A DNA stretch of 64,000 nucleotides from NCBI GenBank assembly GCA_944474755.1, contig OX104117.1, positions 64,595,522 to 64,659,521 of the forward strand, written 5' to 3'. Within the stretch, counting starts at the first letter, position 1; every line of letters begins with the position of its first letter. Shown here in pieces: positions 28,135-38,690 of the stretch. Under the pieces are notes generated by a model. The model did not search any database and was not told the origin of the DNA. It saw only the letters and a program-made list of their open reading frames with translations. The translations under genes were made by a program, and so were the position numbers. Origin of the DNA: Limnoperna fortunei (taxonomy: Eukaryota > Mollusca > Bivalvia > Mytilida > Modiolidae).

Positions 28135-28382
28135 CGATCATAATGCTGACATTAACTTTAATATGATGAATTGAAATGATTTTTAAATCATTTAATATAT
28201 TACTTTATCACAGGGACAGTCTATACTAGTACATTTCACACGTTAACCAATCCTTGCCTAAACTAATAGATTATACATCATAAATAGGAGGTGTTGATAC
28301 GTGAGATCAATATATTCAATATTACGTATTTAAACACAAAACATTAAAATGGCCAAAACGTATATTTTCTTCCATCCTGCAC

Positions 28383-28482
28383 ACAGTCGCAGTGAGAATG
28401 GAACCCACAATCTAAGTGTTGACAGACCACGTGATCACTAGTAGACGAACAACCTTAACCAGTCGACCACCGAGGCCCCTGA
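28383..28482 (-). mobile_element. SINE tRNA-like head
   Basis: In reverse complement it reads GGGGCCTCGGTGGTCGACTG (A-box region) and TTGTGGGTTCCATTCTCAC (B-box region). This is the 5' head of the bivalve SINE family whose tails appear elsewhere in the window. Confidence 0.7.
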
Positions 28483-30900
28483 CATAAGTGTGTGAAAGGC
28501 TAAACCGACTAAACAATAAATTACTTGTTTTTTTTTTATTTTAACACCAGAATGTGTTGAACACAATCTTGAGAAAGTTTTGAACGTGTATACGAGCTAT
28601 AACAGAATGATTCGTAAATTTTACCAGGCATCTGGGATTCCTTTTTATCTGATGAAGTGTACAAACTGAAACTGCCATCATATAAATAGGTTGTCCAATT
28701 CTGTTGAAATTCGTTCTTTAAAATAATCCAGGCCTGGCAATATGCGCGCGAGAAATTTAGCAGAAAATAATCATTAATGAAAGATATCAGTGAGAAAGTG
28801 TAACTATTTAATTTACGAACAACTTGGCCATGTCGATTTCTCCCATCCTAAACAATTGTCACAGAGTATCAGACATAATCAGAACAACTCAAAATGTGAC
28901 CTATGTATGCTTATTACCGATGCATACCATTTCAAAGATCGGTCCGTGAAATAGCCCCAAGACTTCAAAATAGATCTTAGATTCTAGAGCTCGGCTGTAA
29001 TGGCTCTCCGAGAAGAGAGCGAAGCCTACTTGGTTGGACTTTAGGAAGACACCAACTTTTTACTTTTGCATTACTCCCAAAAACCGACTTGATGAACTGT
29101 GGAACATTAAGCTATAGTGTATAGCAGACGATTTGTAAGAAATGTTTGCGTTTACGATCAATGGAACAAATGTTCTCCTTAATATAAAAAAATGATTTCC
29201 TGTCGCTTCTGCGCATCCTGATAAAAAAATCCTAATTTTCTTAATTGGGTGGAGCCATCGCAAACAAATTTTCTGAAAACAAAAAAAAAATCAGGCGACG
29301 ACCATTCATGTGTGTTCCATGCAATCTCTATGCAAAGGATCCTAGGTCTTGGAACCAGTTATGTTCTCTGTGCCTGAGATTTGTGTAAAGTTTCAGTAAG
29401 AATAAGAAATGGCGACTACAAAAATTATAGGTGGCGCTTTATTTCATACTTGCAAATACAGGCTTATAAAGTTTATGCTAAACTATCGGCTTACGATCGT
29501 AATTAAAGTTATCGATTACATTATGTGGGTCCATAGTAGATCTCTTAATGATTAATACAGTACAATGGTTCATGTAATTAATAGGTTCCCACATTTAATA
29601 AGAACATATTTTTCACAAGCGTAAATCGACAAGTACAAGGTATCCCCAGTAATTTCCTTATTCTTGGGCGTTAGCATGAGGAACGAGCAACCTTCCCAAA
29701 CATGGGTTTACCCAGAGATCACTATTCATTTTCTCAAGAAATTTGAGAAACAAACTTAAAATTTTCAACACATTGTGTACCAATTACCTCCCTTGAAAAG
29801 GGTAAGAAATGAAATAAAATTAATATTGCAGTAAAAAGTAAGTTCAAACATGATATTTTCTATTTACTTAAAGTATAAAATACCAATTTTTTACAATTAA
29901 CAATTATAAGTTAGCCAGAAAGATGCTCAGTTAATTACCAGTTCTGTCTTTCAGTTGTCTTAAATATGTGTAAATATTTGTTGTAAATATAATATATTAA
30001 TTTGAAATATAAGATATTTTTGTTAATATTAGAAACTTAATTTCTAGAAAAAGTGTTTTAAGATCAAAACAACAATCCATTTTTAAATATTAAAAATACA
30101 TTTTTCTTTTTCTTTTTGTTTGGGGGATTTAAAGTTTTTTCTAAATTCAAAGTCACTTTTTTCCAAAAAGAGCTTTTTTAAATTTTAGATTATATTTTTA
30201 TATTTTTAATATTTCAGATCGCTTAAGAGTATAAAATATTAGTGTTTGTTACGCTATACAGGAGCAGTACATTTTTTGTCTGTCTTTACCCTTGATTTAA
30301 ATGTCAGAATACATTTAACTCAAGGTATAGAAAGGTGATGACTTTACAATCGGAAAACTTTATTTCTGTTATTTTTCGGCTTGAGTGTCGAGTCGCTTCA
30401 AAGTTGCTTTGAAAAAATAATTTATAGTTCCAAACACAATTTTTATGATATTATCTTCTCCAGTTCGAAAATACTTTCAATTTTTTGAGGTTCATACAGA
30501 TAAAATACAGTATTGGATTTTATTATAGCGTTATTAAATTGCTTTCATATTTGACCAGTATTATGTCCAAAGGAAGCTGTATTATCCCGAGGCAACGACG
30601 AGAGCTAATACAGTTATTCGAGATCCAAATACCGCTTCCCGAGGACAAATTACATGTCGAATATGAAAACATCCGTTTAATGACACTTGTATTACCTTTA
30701 GTACCATTTTACCATTGACCAATATAGCTTTATTGATCCAATTCGGTTTCTCATCGACATAATAAAAGATTAATATGAACAACCGTTTGTATAAAAATGT
30801 AATTTTTTGCTTGAAAATTCTGCTGTAACGTTAATTTAAGTATAATTCAAACGAATGTGTTTGTTTTTTTAATGATATTTATATATAAATTACCGGAAGT
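28483..30900. other. Intergenic, nothing recognised
   Basis: AT-rich with runs of A and T. Short ORFs at 29060-29263 and 30485-30718 have no recognisable features. Confidence 0.45.
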
Positions 30901-30904
30901 GACA

Positions 30905-31065
30905 TTTCTGTATTGGCCCCGTTTTCTGTATTGAGCCTTATTTTTTCCATATTGGCCCTGTTTTTCTGTATTGAGCATGTTTTTTCTGTATTCGGCCAGT
31001 TTTTCTGTATTGGCCACGTTTTTCCTGTATTGGTCCTGTTTTTCCGTATTGGCCCGTTTACTATA
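30905..31065. repeat. About 20-bp minisatellite upstream of GRL gene
   Basis: Seven to eight units of the type TTTTTCTGTATTGGCCCTG. On the minus strand it yields spurious ORFs rich in NTEKx and YRKN. Confidence 0.9.
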
Positions 31066-31197
31066 CCCGTATTGTATGGACAATTGCACAAGTATTTTAC
31101 TCAACTAGTTAATAATGTTATTAATTGATTTAGGAAATGACCGGGAAGTGTAATATTGAACAGAGCTTTAAGCGGTGTATCAAAACACGTGGAGTCC

Positions 31198-31205
31198 TAT
31201 ATAAA
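31198..31205 (+). promoter_or_regulatory. TATA box candidate for GRL gene
   Basis: TATATAAA at 31198-31205, with a CACGTG E-box-like site at about 31239-31244 and a possible donor AAG|GTAAAT at 31269. A short non-coding first exon (about 31230-31268) spliced to the TTCCAG just before the ATG at 31698 is plausible but unproven. Confidence 0.3.
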
Positions 31206-31697
31206 CTTATATAAATATTGCATTGCAATAGAACAATCACGTGTTCGAGTGCAGTCTCAAATATTAAGGTAAATATATCTATTTGCATGAAAAGCGTGCT
31301 TAAGTATAAATCTGTACAATTAATTTCATTATTTAATTGTTAGAACCAGTGCATTCAGCATCCCCAAAATAAATAAAGTATCATTTCTCGGGGGGAAATC
31401 TAATTCAGATGTACATTATATTTGCTGTAAGGATTTATTCTGAAAAATAGTTTAGCCCTTATGAAATTTAAGCTTCTGGAATATATTGGTGAGATGATAT
31501 TGTAAACAAACGCCTGTCATATTTATTTGCTAACACTCCATCACCTTGTTTCAATTTCGACTTCCATTGTATAAAGTACTTCAATCGAAGATATCGGATG
31601 CCCATTCAGTACAAGCTGCCAACATTTTATAAGTTTATAAACGGTTATTATAAATATTTAGATCAATTCATTAAAGTGCACCAATTCCAGCTTCCAG

Positions 31698-32735
31698 ATG
31701 CCGTATACAATGGCTAGTAAAATCTATCCGTTCACAGTGACACGCTGTTCTTCCGATGTATTGCCTGCCAAGATGGCATGGGCGAAACATAATTCTTTTT
31801 TTCATTCGATAAAACCTCTTTTCTGGTGCATGAAAATAATCGGACTGCTACATGGTGTCTCTCTATTAGGGAAGGAACAAGATACAGAAAGTGAAGCGAC
31901 AATTTCGGTGGATCGTACTAAAGACCAGCAATGTAACGGACGGATTTATACAGCGTATTCTGTCTTTGTTGTCATAATTTTGTGGTTTAATTTAGCGCTT
32001 TCTTTGTCTGCGTTTGCAGAAGTTACCAAGTTTGACGGCACTGTTTGTAATCAAATTATAACTGCCATGTGGTTTTTTCAAATTGCATGTTGTGCCGTAT
32101 GTAATTTTTTCGTTTGTAAACATATGAATGGATTCTGCAGCCAATTTGACCTTGTTGCTAAGCAAATAGGTTTTGATAACTATAGTTACGTCAGAAGGTG
32201 TGCTATTTGGGCGACTGTCCTATATGTTATTTGGCTAATGATAGCGTTTACTTTCACGGGACTTGGTTCTTATTTCCTGAACGGAAATGTCTCCGGACCA
32301 TTTGGCAACGTTGGTTTCGCAGCAGAAATTATCATGAGAATCGTCTTTCTGGTCACATATTTCTACTTTACATCAACGTGGTACTTGATAATAGCATTAT
32401 TCTTCGTCGTTTGTCTGGTTTTAACCAAAGCATTCAAACATTACAATAAAAACTTCAAGAAGTGTTTCGAGAATGGAAAGTTTAAGGGAGAAATAGAAAC
32501 AAACAGAATGCAGCACGAGCAACTGTGTCGTGTCCTTGGCCAGGCTGACAAAGTGTTTAGTATGTACGTTATGTCGTCCATTGGAACCGTCATTCCGTTG
32601 ATCATATTTACGCTTTATTTCGTTCTTTTCGAGTCCATTGACACATTTTCCTTCATCGCCACGTGGTGGTCCGCATGTCTTAGTATTGTGCAGATCTTGG
32701 TTATATTTCTGGGAGGTGGTGTAGTCAACCATGAG
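31698..32735 (+). CDS. GRL exon 1 (346 codons, most of the membrane domain)
   Basis: ATG at 31698, donor GAG|GTAAGG after 32735. It encodes the N-terminal tail, most of the transmembrane segments, a charged loop (KHYNKNFKKCFENGKFKGEI) and the segment ending FLGGGVVNHE. Reading past the donor adds only seven codons before TGA, so the splice is needed to obtain the conserved C terminus. Confidence 0.85.
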
Positions 32736-33927
32736 GTAAGGCCATTAGTAAAACTTTGAATAATACACAAGGTCAGTAAAATATTTATATCAAGTTTTAC
32801 GTGACAACGTCTTTTAACAGTGTGACTGACTTGCGTTCTCCACTATAGGCGAATTAATAAGAAAACTTACGTTGTTTTCAAAAGTATTTTAATATTTGTA
32901 GGCTCTGATCTGACTTCTTAAGATTCAAATGATTCTTATTAAAATACTATCAAAGATACCTTTGTTATAAAATTACAACCCCAATCAAGACTCAACACTG
33001 GCGTTCAAAACCAAAATATACAATCCAAATGATAACGATGTAGAGCATTTATCATCAAAATTCGGGTTCATGCCATCTCCACCTTTGCGAATAAAAAAAA
33101 CATAAGATGTCAGTGCGGCCAAAGAATAAAACAGGGCTAGATAAAAATGTGGCGGATAGGGATGCCCTCTCTTTGATGGATTTGGGGGTGTCAAAATACA
33201 GAAAACGTGAATGCGGAACACAGTAGAAACGTGTTTGGACTTTTCCGGTGCCATTCCAAATTTTTGCTCTTTGGTCCATTGATTTATTGTTTGTTAACTA
33301 GTACGTTCTCCGTCTTGAATATATGTGAAATACTGCGCGCTGGACGCAAAAAAAACATCCAATCAATTCTTTGTTTCCAACAATATTTGCATATAAAAAC
33401 AATTTTATCCTTTTTGTAGTTCATTGTCTTTCTAATTATTTATTAATTAAAGGCACATGCTCCAGTTGCGCACATATATGGTATAGACTTGAACACGACT
33501 ACTCCGATACAATGTCAACAGGTAGGTAATCCAGATACAGGTATACTTATTAAAACATAACAATATGTCACGTGTTTATTTAACATCCTTCCGTCAAGGG
33601 TTTTGATTCCACGCTCTATCCACCATAACGATAGAGCGGAATCGGAACCCCTGCCTTGGGAGGACGTTATTCAGTTTCCTTGGTAATATGTTACAATGTT
33701 AATACCTTTAATTTAGCACTAACATTATTACGTCATGTTCCCAAGTCAAGGGTTTTGATTCCACGTTCGCTTCATCATCCTTCCAAGTTGAAATCAGAAC
33801 CCCTGACTTGGGAGGATATTATTAAGTATATAACTCTAATGTACTTTTTAGATTTTTTTAGTCATTTGCAGTTTGTTGTTCCATTTATTTAAACTTTTTA
33901 ATACTGATGAAAGTTGGATAAATAAAA

Positions 33928-33966
<39 letters not shown>

Positions 33967-33977
33967 ATCAATCAATA

Positions 33978-34020
<43 letters not shown>

Positions 34021-36231
34021 TAATTAATTAATTAATTAATAATGGACTATGAGCACGCTCACAAAGGGATACCCCCCCCCCCCCCGGTTTCACTTTCAAG
34101 TCCAATTATCTCCCCTTAATGATATCCGAGGTCAATAAAAATCCTTCATGCACATCTACATATAATGTTCTTCCTTTATGCTAAGTTTCATTACACTTTA
34201 TTAAGCGGTTTAGGAGGAGTTGCGTTTACGAGGTCTCCCACTGAATACTATATTTTAAAGAGTCCAATTATCTCCCTTGAATAATATCCTACAGCGACGA
34301 AAATTCTTCATGTGCATCTAACTATGATGTACTACCTTCATGTAACGTTTTAAAGTTTCATTAAAATCTGTGAAGCGGTTTAGGAGGAGTTGCGCTTACG
34401 AGGTCTCCCACTGAATACTATATTTAATAAAAAGTCTAATTCAATTATCTCCTCTGAATAATACCCGACATCGACGAAAATTCTTCATGCACATCTACAT
34501 ATGATGTACTTCCTTCATGTAAAGTTTCATAAAAATCTGTGAAGCGGTTTAGGAGAAGAAGCGCTTACAAGGGATGTGGACAGACGAACAGACAGACAGG
34601 GTGATTCCGATATACCCCCAAACAAGTTTGCGGGGGGTATAATAAATAAAGAAATAAAGAAATAAATTATTTCTGTTTGTTTGTTTGAATAAGGTTTCAT
34701 GCCACTTTCACCAATTTTTTGGCTATATCGCGGCGTCCAGTTTTTATTGGGGAAAGAAGCTGGAGTTTTGGTCAAAACCCCCGATCTTTATTAGGAAAAA
34801 CTGACAACCACGCGTTAAGCACACCATGCATTGAGTTGAGAGGCACATGATAAACTACCAACCAATAGGCCACCGAAGTCCGTAATTATATATATAAATA
34901 TAATATATCATAGGTCACAAAATACATGACAATGCAATAGTGTTTTAAAAACTTTGAAATTTCAACACACACAAATAGTCAAAATACAATAAATTGAATA
35001 TATTGTATAAATATACATGTATTGGTATATGAACCACGTCGTATACTAAACCAATCCTTACTGATGACTGCAATTAAAATAAATTACTAGAACTATAATT
35101 TTAAAAAAAACACATACAATTCTATCCATTTTCCGACTAATTTTTTAAGGTGCCATCTTTATTTGTTAAAGTCACAAACTGAAAATTTTACGTAAGAAAT
35201 GTCGTTAATCTATACAATTGAAACCTGCATTATTAATTTTGTAGATTTTAACAGTTACGTAATTATAATACTAAAATATTTTAAGGATTTATAGGCATTA
35301 AAATATAAAGAGGAAAGTTATTTTGCATTTATTTTGTGACTTGATCTAGTTTCCTATGCGTGGTCCGGAGTAGAAACCACAAACATGCCTTCTGTACTTT
35401 CACTTCTTTCGTTTTTAGATCTTGTTTCACGTCCTACTTACTCCTACTTACTCCTTGTTTTCCTGTTGCCTTTTACCAACTAAAGTCCACTGCTAGTACT
35501 CTCTGTACGTTTTATATTGTAGATGAACATATTTCTGTCAAAGTTAACAGCTAACCCGATTGGCTTCACTGCTTTCGGACTTTTTACTGTTGATAAACCT
35601 ACCATAATCGCAGTAAGTATTCAAGGTATTTCATACTAGCGTGTAAGCAACCAAGCCGAATACGTTTGAAATACTATTAAAGTACACGTCGTATCGCTAT
35701 TTTTCTTGAACAGTTATGCTGTTTGTAAGTCTTGCAAGAGTTACTGTCATCCTTTAAAAGTTCAGCACAAATTTGAGTTACAAACATTAAGTATAAAATA
35801 TTTTTTTAAAGGTTGTAGTCCTTACGCGTGTTTCAATATTTCGAAAAATACATTTTACAGATAAAACATAAAAACGTCATAAAAAATTCAGCCCTGAGCA
35901 TGCAATCTATATTTTTTTTATTTTTTTTATTTAATATTGTTATAGTCAATAGTATATAAACTTTATGTCTAAAACATTTAAATTATTTGTTCCAACGAAA
36001 ACATGTTAGTTTTAATAAACAACTACATATTCATATTTATATAGTGTTTTAGTGAGGAGTTGGAACAAAAAAAAAACAAACATAAAATTGACAAAACAGA
36101 CAAAAAAATGTAGCCTTTTACTCTGTTTTCAGTTTGCTGGTAGTATAGTAACTTATACAGTCGTCGTGATCCAGTTCAAGCCATCAACGTCAGGAACTGC
36201 TTCTGTGTGTAACTGTACAGCGCCACCGTGA
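31698..36231 (+). CDS. Gustatory-receptor-like (GRL) seven-TM chemoreceptor, four exons
   Basis: Spliced exons 31698-32735, 33453-33521, 35523-35612 and 36133-36231, all GT-AG and all phase 0, giving 431 residues. Hydrophobic segments lie at about residues 37-57, 83-107, 120-142, 167-190, 210-244, 287-312 and 317-341, with a last one in exon 4; one of these pairs may be a single helix. The C terminus reads FLSKLTANPIGFTAFGLFTV (exon 3) then AGSIVTYTVVVIQF (exon 4). TYxxxxxQF is the signature of the insect gustatory/odorant receptor superfamily, and phase-0 introns clustered near the C terminus are typical of it. Family members form membrane ligand-gated channels; the ligand here is unknown. 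The first ATG was taken; a second at codon 5 is possible. No frameshift or stop is seen. Confidence 0.82.
33110..33375 (+). mobile_element. SINE-like dispersed repeat (CTGGACG-type tail) in GRL intron 1
   Basis: Shares GATTTATTGTTTGTTAACTA, a GTCTTGAATATATGTGAAAT stretch and CGCGCTGGACGCAAA with the elements at about 43195-43540 and, in reverse complement, at 62840-63260. Confidence 0.6.
33453..33521 (+). CDS. GRL exon 2 (23 codons)
   Basis: Acceptor AATTAAAG, donor CAG|GTAGGT. It encodes AHAPVAHIYGIDLNTTTPIQ and CQQ. Phase 0 at both ends. Short exon in the loop before the last conserved block, called from phase and splice sites; it has no diagnostic motif of its own. Confidence 0.65.
33594..33657. 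repeat. Short palindromic repeat, copy 1
   Basis: Hairpin of the form TCAAGGGTTTTGATTCCACG ... GGAATCGGAACCCCTGCCTT. Further copies at 33739-33822 and 38425-38489. GRL intron 2. Confidence 0.75.
33739..33822. repeat. Short palindromic repeat, copy 2
   Basis: CCCAAGTCAAGGGTTTTGAT pairs with AATCAGAACCCCTGACTTGG across a short loop. GRL intron 2. Confidence 0.8.
33922..34042. repeat. Compound tetranucleotide microsatellite
   Basis: AAAT repeats grading into AATC and then AATT repeats, lying between the hairpin repeats and the next mobile element. GRL intron 2. Confidence 0.95.
34047..34640 (-). mobile_element. Hairpin-headed repeat, minus orientation, internal unit expanded
   Basis: Reverse relative of the element at 13036. 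On the plus strand it ends CCCCCAAACAAGTTTGCGGG. Internally the segment AGCGGTTTAGGAGGAG with ATCTCC recurs three times with about 150-170 bp spacing. A C run (about 34072-34086) lies near the start. GRL intron 2. Confidence 0.75.
34675..34885 (-). mobile_element. SINE, near full length, minus orientation
   Basis: Plus strand shows a GTTTGTTTG tail, TTTCATGCCACTTTCACCAA, GGCGTCCAGTTTTTATTGGG and the tRNA-like head GGCCACCGAAGTCC. GRL intron 2. Confidence 0.75.
34886..35522. other. GRL intron 2, remainder
   Basis: AT-rich, no further feature recognised apart from the pyrimidine-rich stretch leading to the exon 3 acceptor. Confidence 0.5.
35523..35612 (+). CDS. GRL exon 3 (30 codons, KLT...GLF block)
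   Basis: Acceptor ATATTGTAG, donor GCA|GTAAGT. It encodes MNIFLSKLTANPIGFTAFGL and FTVDKPTIIA, matching the FxxKLTxxxxGFTxxGLFxI block before the last helix of Gr-family receptors. Phase 0 at both ends. Confidence 0.85.
36133..36231 (+). CDS. GRL exon 4 with TYxxxxxQF signature and stop
   Basis: Acceptor TGTTTTCAG. It encodes FAGSIVTYTVVVIQFKPSTS and then GTASVCNCTAPP before TGA at 36229-36231. TYTVVVIQF is the family-defining motif of the last transmembrane helix. Confidence 0.85.
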   Translation, partial: FAGSIVTYTVVVIQFKPSTSGTASVCNCTAPP

Positions 36232-36510
36232 TCCGAAGCATATGCATCACCTTTTCACACGTGTTTTTCATACATTACTTGTGTCCGTAAATTAGCGGTG
36301 TATGGAAACGAATCATTAAGGAACATATTATTCTGTTATATAATTGCATAATTCATCTTTATTTTTATCAACCTCAAAATGATTGTGTAGTATGCATAGT
36401 GCATCCGGGGATCTGCATATGAATATCGTGCATCTTTTATGTTTGCCATTCACATGTAGTTATTAGGATTTTAAAACAATTTATGTAAAGTACTTTGCAC
36501 ATTTCCTTTC
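36232..36510. other. Possible GRL 3' UTR
   Basis: Directly follows the GRL stop. No clear AATAAA hexamer was found in the first 250 bases, so the 3' end is not located. Confidence 0.3.
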
Positions 36511-36511
36511 C

Positions 36512-36640
36512 CTATTCGTCGTTGTATTTTTTCCGGGCAATATTTTCATATTTGGCCCAGAGCTCCGGGCATATATACTACGATTTCGGATACTCGGTAA
36601 TTTCCGTGTTGTTTATTGGTATTACAGCTTCACAAACACT
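36512..36640 (+). repeat. Dispersed repeat, copy A
   Basis: TTCGTCGTTGTATTTTTTCC, GGGCAATATTTTCATATTTG and GGCCCAGAGCTCCGGGC match the segment at 38555-38690 along the whole length, in the same orientation. Confidence 0.75.
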
Positions 36641-37439
36641 TCTTTTACAGACTCTCAGATCTCAAAAATCAAAATATTCCATCTTTAATGTGCATGAAAT
36701 CCCTTAGCATACATGGTTATGCGTATTTTTAGATTATAATCAGTTGAAAGCATATCAAATAATTTGTTTGGATGAACGTATTTTCTACCTTCCGGGAGTT
36801 ATCTCCCTTCAAACAGTTCTTGTTTCAAGTAACCGAATTTTGTTTACCATAGTCTGCACGTTTAGATTTGTATAATAAATATCTGTTTCGCATAGATTGT
36901 TTGACATTTTTGAAGGACTTGATATGGATCATAAATCAGTTATATCATTTAACAGAATGGTCTCAAGTGTTGAATAAATTCCCCTCTGACCTTAAAAGTC
37001 TTATGTATAACTTTTTTCTACAAGAATTAAAACGTGAACCAAACGTAATAAATGGTGGTGATAATTGAAGTGGTACGAGAAACAATGGTCACGACACAAC
37101 AGGCAGATATCTGTTTTCACAATCTGTACTAATAATTGATTTGGACTTATTTAATAATATCCTACAATCATTAACAATGACGTTCTTTATGGACGAAAAA
37201 CAATCTGTACGTTTGAAATTTAGTATTTAAAGGGTTATATAAAATCAAATATCTTGCATAAATTTAAAAGAACTGCCTTGTCCAAAAGAGAATTATCTTC
37301 AGTTTATTAGCACAGCAAGGGAAATGAAGTAGATACAGGTAAAACCCTGTTCTGTATTCAAAGCACGTCTGTAAAATGTTTTGCAGCATATGCAAATCAC
37401 AACATATATATGGCAAATAAAACTCTTAATTGATAAGGA
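36641..37439. other. Intergenic, unrecognised ORF
   Basis: A 66-codon ORF at 36868-37068 has a protein-like mix (KFPSDLKSLMYNFFLQELKR) but I cannot name it. Otherwise AT-rich sequence. Confidence 0.3.
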
Positions 37440-37581
37440 TTGGCAGTTTCGCTACCGAAGGTCGAGATTTTCTCTGGGTACTCTGGCTTCCCCCCCCCCC
37501 CCCCCCACAAGGAAAAATTTGACGTCACGATATGCTTAAAAAAGAGTTTAAGTAGCGATTAACCTTCAAACAAACAAACAA
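37440..37581 (+). mobile_element. SINE 3' part with poly-C insertion
   Basis: GGGTACTCTGGCTTCC followed by a C run to about 37506, then a diverged core and a CAAACAAACAAA tail. Same family as 10911 and 16424. Confidence 0.7.
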
Positions 37582-38424
37582 ATTTTAACACGCAACACGT
37601 TCACTGTGCGTGAAATAGATTCTTTCTTGACAAATCTATATTTGCTCGACTCCCAGGCTACTGTCGACAATAATTGTTCCGAAAATACATCACAAATAAC
37701 GCAGACGACACAACTAGTCACGATATATTGAACATAGATATATTATGGTAAATCTCAGAAGGCCAGTACAAGTTATATAGATGGTATTGTGTTGTTAAAC
37801 TTATAAGTTCTGTTTTATTAATGATATTGCATCTGCAAAAAGCGTCATTTATTCATAAAATATTGACCGTAGTTGACCACCACAAAATCAATCAATCAAA
37901 ATTCCGCTATAATCGTATTATACTCGCTATACTTGAATATTTCAAAACTCACCATTTCACTGTTGGCTTGTATTGAAGTTTAGGAGATTACGTTAGAACC
38001 GTCTTATGTGTCCGTCAGTCAGTGTGTCGTGGCAGGCTCCTCATAATGTTTGAAAGCCGTACGGGAGTATGTGACGCGAATACGGTTGGAGCGTCTGGCT
38101 GATCAAGGTCACAATCTTAGCTCAATTTAATTTACCAAACTGATAAGCTTAGAGTGTATTAATTGATGGATTATCGGTTGTTCCTATACAAGATGATAGG
38201 TTGCAAATAAGGTTGAAATGTATGTCTGTCTGTGCGATGGAAGGTCTAAATCACACACCTCAATGTATACAATCTAACAAATCTATACTCAAACGGAAGT
38301 ACGTATATTTGAATTTTGGGTCCATAACTCCGACTTTATTTAATTTTAATTATATGACTTGCTGCTTTTTGCTAACAATTGCTGCAAGTTTAAAAGGCGA
38401 TATTTTCTTAAACATTGCTTATGT
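37582..38424. other. Intergenic, nothing recognised
   Basis: No gene or named repeat seen. Confidence 0.45.
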
Positions 38425-38489
38425 TGAGATTCCACGTTCGCTCCATCATGAAGCAAACGTGGAATCAGAACCCTTGACTTGGGAGGATG
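38425..38489. repeat. Short palindromic repeat, copy 3
   Basis: GATTCCACGTTCGCTCCATC and GAATCAGAACCCTTGACTTG match copies in GRL intron 2; the left arm is shortened. Confidence 0.7.
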
Positions 38490-38554
38490 CAGTTCATGAT
38501 GTTTAACTTCACTTCAATATACAAAGGCATGCATTTAAAAATGTAAATTATTTA

Positions 38555-38690
38555 CATCCTTTCCCTATTTGTCTTTGTATTTAGTTCCAGGCAATATTTT
38601 CATGTATGGCCCGGACCTCTGGGCCTATATAATACAATTTTTGATACTCAGTTATTTCTGTATTGTTTTTTGGTATAAAGCGTAGACAAC
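38555..38690 (+). repeat. Dispersed repeat, copy B
   Basis: Direct-repeat partner of 36512-36640: TTCCCTATTTGTCTTTGTAT, GGCAATATTTTCATGTATGG and GGCCCGGACCTCTGGGCC. Confidence 0.75.

Noticed and set aside
36868..37068. 66-codon ORF with KFPSDLKSLMYNFFLQELKR
   Set aside because: Protein-like but no recognisable family, no splice context that joins it to the GRL gene, which already has a stop at 36231.
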